A DNA stretch of 34,492 nt from NCBI GenBank assembly GCA_002633005.1, contig NMRA01000464.1, forward strand, positions 260,131-294,622, read 5' to 3'. Numbering within the stretch: the first letter of the stretch is position 1; every line of letters begins with the position of its first letter. A program made the translations under genes and the position numbers. The notes below the pieces were generated by a model. That model worked only from the letters and a program-made list of their open reading frames with translations, was not told the DNA's origin and did no database searches. Shown in pieces: positions 22,601 to 28,600 of the stretch. This DNA is from Phoronis australis. Its lineage: Eukaryota; Phoronida; Phoronidae.

Positions 22601-25600
22601 TAATGCATCAGATGCTCCAAATGAGACAGTAAATAGTCACATACAGGGGTCCCCGATTTTGAGAAAACTGGTTCTGAAAATGTCTTAAATCAGGTCCCAA
22701 ACTTCATTATGAACGTTGACAGCAAACTCTCATTACTTTCGCTTCAATATCACCCACAGCACCTACACAGACTATAGGGATGAGGCTACAATTATTTGCT
22801 GAGTCATGTGTAGGTCACCAAGCTATCACCAAGAGTCACAAATGAAGCACGGGAACTCCTCATGCAACTATCATATGGGTCCCTTATATGAACACCACTA
22901 TGCTGCATGACGATTAGTTGTCAGCTTTCAATCTATTAAGATGTCAAAAAGAGTTCCGTTTACTTATAGCTCCACCTTGTGAAGACCTTAGTTTTTGTTT
23001 TAAAGCCTATCTTGAAGGGTAACACCTGTAAATTTGATTCTTACAGCATGTTAAGAACATCCCTCCGAGTCCACTAGTGCCATAAATTGCCAAATGTTAT
23101 GAACTGTGTATTGGCTTGCTTATTGTCTATGTGCCCCAGGACAATCACCTTTTAATTCAAACAGCTGTGAATAACACCAGCATGCAATGGTGTTTTATTC
23201 AGACCCCTATTCAATAAACTGTTATGGCCTTTAGTTGTTTGTGCTGGGATCTCCCAGTGACATGGCACAAAAAGGCAGCTTCACCTTTCATTTGACAGGC
23301 TCACATTTACATGATTGAACTCGCATTTTCTTATTTTCCCAAGGCTTTGCTAGGACTATCTGGTTAGCCCAATACATCTAAAATAACAAACATTCTGTTG
23401 AAGTTAGGCTTTAATCCAATTGACCAACTTGTATTTACACTACTTACAGTTCAGTTTTCCTTGCCATGCAATAACTTGACTGGTTGTAATTTTCTTATAA
23501 TTACAAAATGACCTTGAGCTAGTCTATGTCTCTGTGCCTGTGGATCATGAACATTTGATATAAAACATGTGAGCAAACTGGAGTTGCATCAGCCTTCTCA
23601 TTTTGGCTTATGCAATGTTTTATGTAATTACACAACACCTCCATAATGTATGAAATGAAACAATTTTTCTGATCCTTAAATAGAAACTTACTTTTTGAGA
23701 AATCTGTGTAGTCTTCTTTCATACAGGTTCATGTGTCACTTTCTGTGCAGGCAGCCATTTTATTTGGTGTCAGTCAGCTGTTGAAAAATGGTATCTTCCA
23801 CTTTCAGGGGTTGTTAGGTCTTGGAATAGGCCATGTACTCTGCTAGTCGGGATAACTGCAGGCAACATTGACACCTTGCCATTCGGTGATAAAGGACTGT
23901 AGAGTGCAGTTCAAAACGTCCGAAAGGATGCAGTCTCTGGCTGATATCAGTGAATTTCTTTACCATTTGGATTCAATTTAGCATATTGTAAAGTTCAAAA
24001 AACCTCAGTCTTTGTCCATTTTGCTTTCAGTCTTAGCAACATGAAACACGGACATGCTTATTTCCATTTGTCATTTCCCTACCAAAATCCAAATTGTGAC
24101 AGTACATAGACTACCGCTAGACTTTTAAATCTATGAACAAATTAACTAAATTATCTTAAAGACCTGGCCTCAAAATGCCCATGTGGTTCCAGTATCCGAA
24201 AATACTTACTACATAAAATCTTATTTTTGACACCCTTTATATTCTTTCGCCTTTCTTGCCAAAAGCGATTTTTTAACAGTATTTGACCCTTCTCTGTGAG
24301 CGTATAATTACGGAGGTCATCGGTTATTTCCGTACCCATAAAGTTATCTCACTAGTGAGATAAAATTTTGGCGGGAAACCGAGGCAGGATTGGAACCCGG
24401 GCCTCAAGAGTTTCGAGTCGCCGACTATACCACTACACCACTTAGCGGCTGACGTCATAGGACGTGAAAATAGAATACTTAAATGAGCATGCGCAACAAT
24501 CACATGTTCAGAAAAGGCATTGCACTGACATTTATACGCTATGAAAAATAAGACGCATAATTTCCATAAAAACAATATTTTAATTCAGTGAAATTTTTCT
24601 CTCGTGTTCTCTGACTTATAAATCACCGATCTTCAATTTGAATGCGGGTATCCTTTGACTTGAGTATTATAGTCAGTTGCTAGTGGTAACCTACTTTAGC
24701 AGACGATATTTTGCCGGTCGAAGCTTAGCGTGATAAAATGTGTAGTAAGCTATAATACTTGCTAAACCTTAATTTATGGATTCAATTTATTTCTATTTTG
24801 TTTAAAATTTCAATTGGTTTTGAGTATAACCTTTATTTGACAAAAATAACTCGGCTTTTCTTAAAAGGTCACGACCTTCGACCCCGGGCCTCTGACATAG
24901 AAAGTAGTTACAAAGCCGAGGCGAGTCGAGAAAGGTAGATCGATTCATTGCAATGTTTCTCGTTCAGTATCTGGTATAAATAGATTATTACATGTTCTCA
25001 GTTGTTATCCCTCTTATCTAGAGCCCTCGTAGATTTTGGAGAATTATCACCCTCAGGGCTAATGCCTCTCGGGCGATAATTTTCCAAAATCCACTCGGGC
25101 TCTAGATAACGAGGGATAACGACTTCGCCATGTAATAATCTATATTTAACTTGTTTATGTAGTGACTTAGATTTAAAGTTTTATTTCATTGATGTTAGCA
25201 ATTGAAGATACTGTTATAAAAAGTTGAATCTTTAAAATTCTTTTCATACCAGTGAAGTCTGCCTTTGATTGACAGCTCTTTGCAATGTTTCTTGTTGCAA
25301 TAAGCTCTCCTTTGCACAAGTCCATGTGTTCTGGCGCAGTGTCAGCTAACGATTGACAGAAACAGGTGACTCTACGTACAGCTTATTCTTTTATTCGAGT
25401 GCCGTCGGTACATAGACAAACCCGTAAACTGAAATAAACAAAACCCCAAGTCACTANGAAAAGGCATTGCACTGACATTTATACGCTATGAAAAATAAGA
25501 CGCATAATTTCCATAAAAGCAATATTTTAATTCAGTGAAATTTTTCTCTCGTGTTCTCTGACTTATAAATCACCGATCTTCAATTTGATTGCGGGTATCC

Positions 25601-28600
25601 TTTGACTTGAGCATTATAGTCAATTGCTAGTGGTAACCTACTTTAGCAGACAATATTTTGCCGGTCGAAGCTTAGCGTGATAAAATGTGTAGTAAGCTAT
25701 AATACTTGCTAAACCTTAATTTATGGATTCAATTTATTTCTATTTTGTTTAAATTTTCAATTGGTTTTGAGTATAACCTTTATTTGACAAAAATAACTCG
25801 GCTTTTCTTAAAAGGTCACGACCTCCGACCCCGGACATAGAAAGTAGTTACAAAGCCGAGGCGAGTTGAGAAAGGTAGATCGATTCATTGCAATGTTTCT
25901 CGTTCAGTATCTGGTATAAATAGATTATTACATGTTCTCAGTTGTTATCCCCCTTATCTAGAGCCCTCGTAGATTTTGGAGAATTATCACCCTCAGGGCT
26001 AATGCCCCTCGGGCGATAATTTTCCCAAATCCACTCGGGCTCTAGATAACGAGGGATAACGACTTCGCCATGTAATAATCTATATTTAACTTGTTTATGT
26101 CGTGACTTAGATTTAAAGTTTTATTTCATTGATGTTAGCAATTGAAGATACTGTTATAAAAAGTTGAATCTTTAAAATTCTTTTCATACCAGTGAAGTCT
26201 GCCTTTGATTGACAGCTCTTTGCAATGTTTCTTGTTGCAATAAGCTCTCCTTTGCACAAGTCCATGTGTTCTGGCGCAGTGTCAGCTAACGATTGACAGA
26301 AACAGGTGACTCTACGTACAGCTTATTCTTTTATTCGAGTGCCGTCGGTACATAGACAAACCCGTAAACTGAAATAAACAAAACCCCAAGTCACTACTAC
26401 GAAATATAATACAAGCACAGGCAGTGGCAATACATACAAAAACCGTTATTTACATCAACGAAGAAAGTATACAAGTAATGAAATGGCAACATCAGATAAA
26501 CTGAATCTTTTATATGAAAATACTAGATACAAAAACAAACATAATTCATACGCAATTCTACCTTGAGACCATGACGCAAACTATATCAAGTCATGTTAAT
26601 CAATTACAATAATATGAGCTAGAAACAGACTGGTTTGTGAATTGCAATCTCAAGGTCACAGCGAACAACGCCCGAACCCCCGAAATGAACCACAAAGGGC
26701 GAAATACAGCAAAGTAAATAAAGCGAAAAATGCTGAAACTTCAGACACGAGAGAATGCACTGCACAAACCAGAAATATAACAATAAGCAAAAAGACCAAT
26801 TCTTACATCGTGAAAACCCTACAATCTCAACGACGAAACCAATGACATGCCTACACTGCACACAGATAAGAAGTATGAAATACGAATGAATGGAACTGGC
26901 GGGTAAAACGCTTTTAAATGTCAGTACCACGTGACAAGTTCACGATCTGGGGGTTCTTGAAAATGAGTACAACAGGAAACAATACTAAATATACACAGGC
27001 AATAAGAATGATTGCGTCTGCAGTAACACCATAGCTTACACGAAAAATTTAGCACGGTAATGTCACGACATATTCCGCTTTTGTGCGACGAGTTAGCAAA
27101 AGTGACAACTTAAAAGCTCTGATCAATTAAACGAGGTCACTTGTATGTAGATGAGCTACATTTGAAATCTCCAATTGTTTGAGAGAAGTCGTTTTTCGGG
27201 CGTGGAAAATCTGGGTCTCTATCTCTACAATATTTTTGTTTGTCAATTTTTAACATGATGTAACTGTCTGAATGACGTGAAAGTTTTCGCTGAATTGTTT
27301 ATTATTGGTAGCTGTGCCCTTGTTTAGAAACAGGTGAGAATGTTTGTTTGTTAAGAAATGTTATTTCAAGGTTTTTAGGTTGTGAAAATGCTCTAGTATA
27401 CACAAAATGTGCATGGTGTGACAACTTTCAGTGTCCTAAACTGTTCGTACCCATCCTAAATTACGTTTTTTAACCTTTTTGTCCTGCCTTATTTAGATGA
27501 ACCATATGCTTATAAAATTTCATTTTAGGGGGGCACTTATTCAAAAAGTTCTGCGAAAGGAGTGAAATCAGAAGCTAGGATTCATCAAATTTATGCTCTG
27601 TGACGTATCTGTAATCTATGACAGACTTTCTACACTGCTATCAAACTTAGTTGTTAAATTATGATTATTTTACCAGAAAATTGTGCTGGAATCCCAGGGC
27701 GAAAACTCCCCATTTTGTCACTGCCTCGCGATTTTTGATATGGCAACTTGAATAAAAATACTGTTTCGACTCAACAAATCCTCTCTTTAAGTGGGATACA
27801 TTCCTCGCGAGATCAGCAAAATTGTTCCGTTCTTTTGAAACGCAGTGGAAGTTTGTAGTGTGTAGTCACAGCTAAATACCAATGTAGTGAGGCTGGTGGT
27901 CTAGAAATTCTATGCACAATGATTTTTTTCAGGACTACCAGATCTTGTTGATAAATTGAAAATGTTACTGCAGAGTTTTAGGAGTGTAGGGTAAGTCATT
28001 TTTTGTATGTACACGTTCATGGGCTGGGTGAAGACTGAAAATGCGTGGGTGGGGCGCTTATAGGAGCATGGCACTGATTAGGGCGAATATGGTAATATAC
28101 AATTGACTATTTTTCTCTTCTAGCGAGAGTATATTTGGTTTCAAAGATCTGCGGGTGGACTTGTTTTACAGCGCCTGTCGCTTAACAACTTACTTAGGAA
28201 TATCCTACACGGACAAAATAGTTCCCGAGAAGTTTGATGGATTGGAGGTATGCTTTTTTTTAACCCTTGTGACACTGTTCCTGTTGCAGGTTTAGGATGG
28301 TTGTCTGATAAGATCACTTAAAATACTAACCGCACTTTCATCAACAACACTTGGACATAAAAAGTGTCGGTAGTTTACAATTTTATAGATTTCAGACATT
28401 ATTTAACTTGGATTAAAGTGAAGTTTTCAAATTTCTAAAATGTGCTGGAGTTTTGCCAGTACTTCTTTGCAAGAAGCTAAGAATGTGTCTGTTGGTAATG
28501 GTCAACTCTAACACGCGTTCTTCAATAGTGGATAATTTGAAATACTTTAATACCATTGATTGGATCTGTGTTTTTCGTCTTGTTGTCTTTAGTCAGAATC

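Noticed and set aside
23753-23790. GCAGCCATTTT and ATTTGGTGTCAGTCAGCTG resemble two pieces of HAT1 exon 6
   Set aside because: About 20 bases with two mismatches is expected a few times by chance in 34 kb, and the exon part between the two pieces is absent.
24378-24449. A functional tRNA gene
   Set aside because: A and B boxes are present but the acceptor ends do not pair and the anticodon arm cannot form a normal 5-bp stem with a 7-base loop.
26619-26930. Overlapping open frames of 67 and 103 residues on opposite strands
   Set aside because: They have low complexity, no similarity and no splice context; likely chance frames in an intron.
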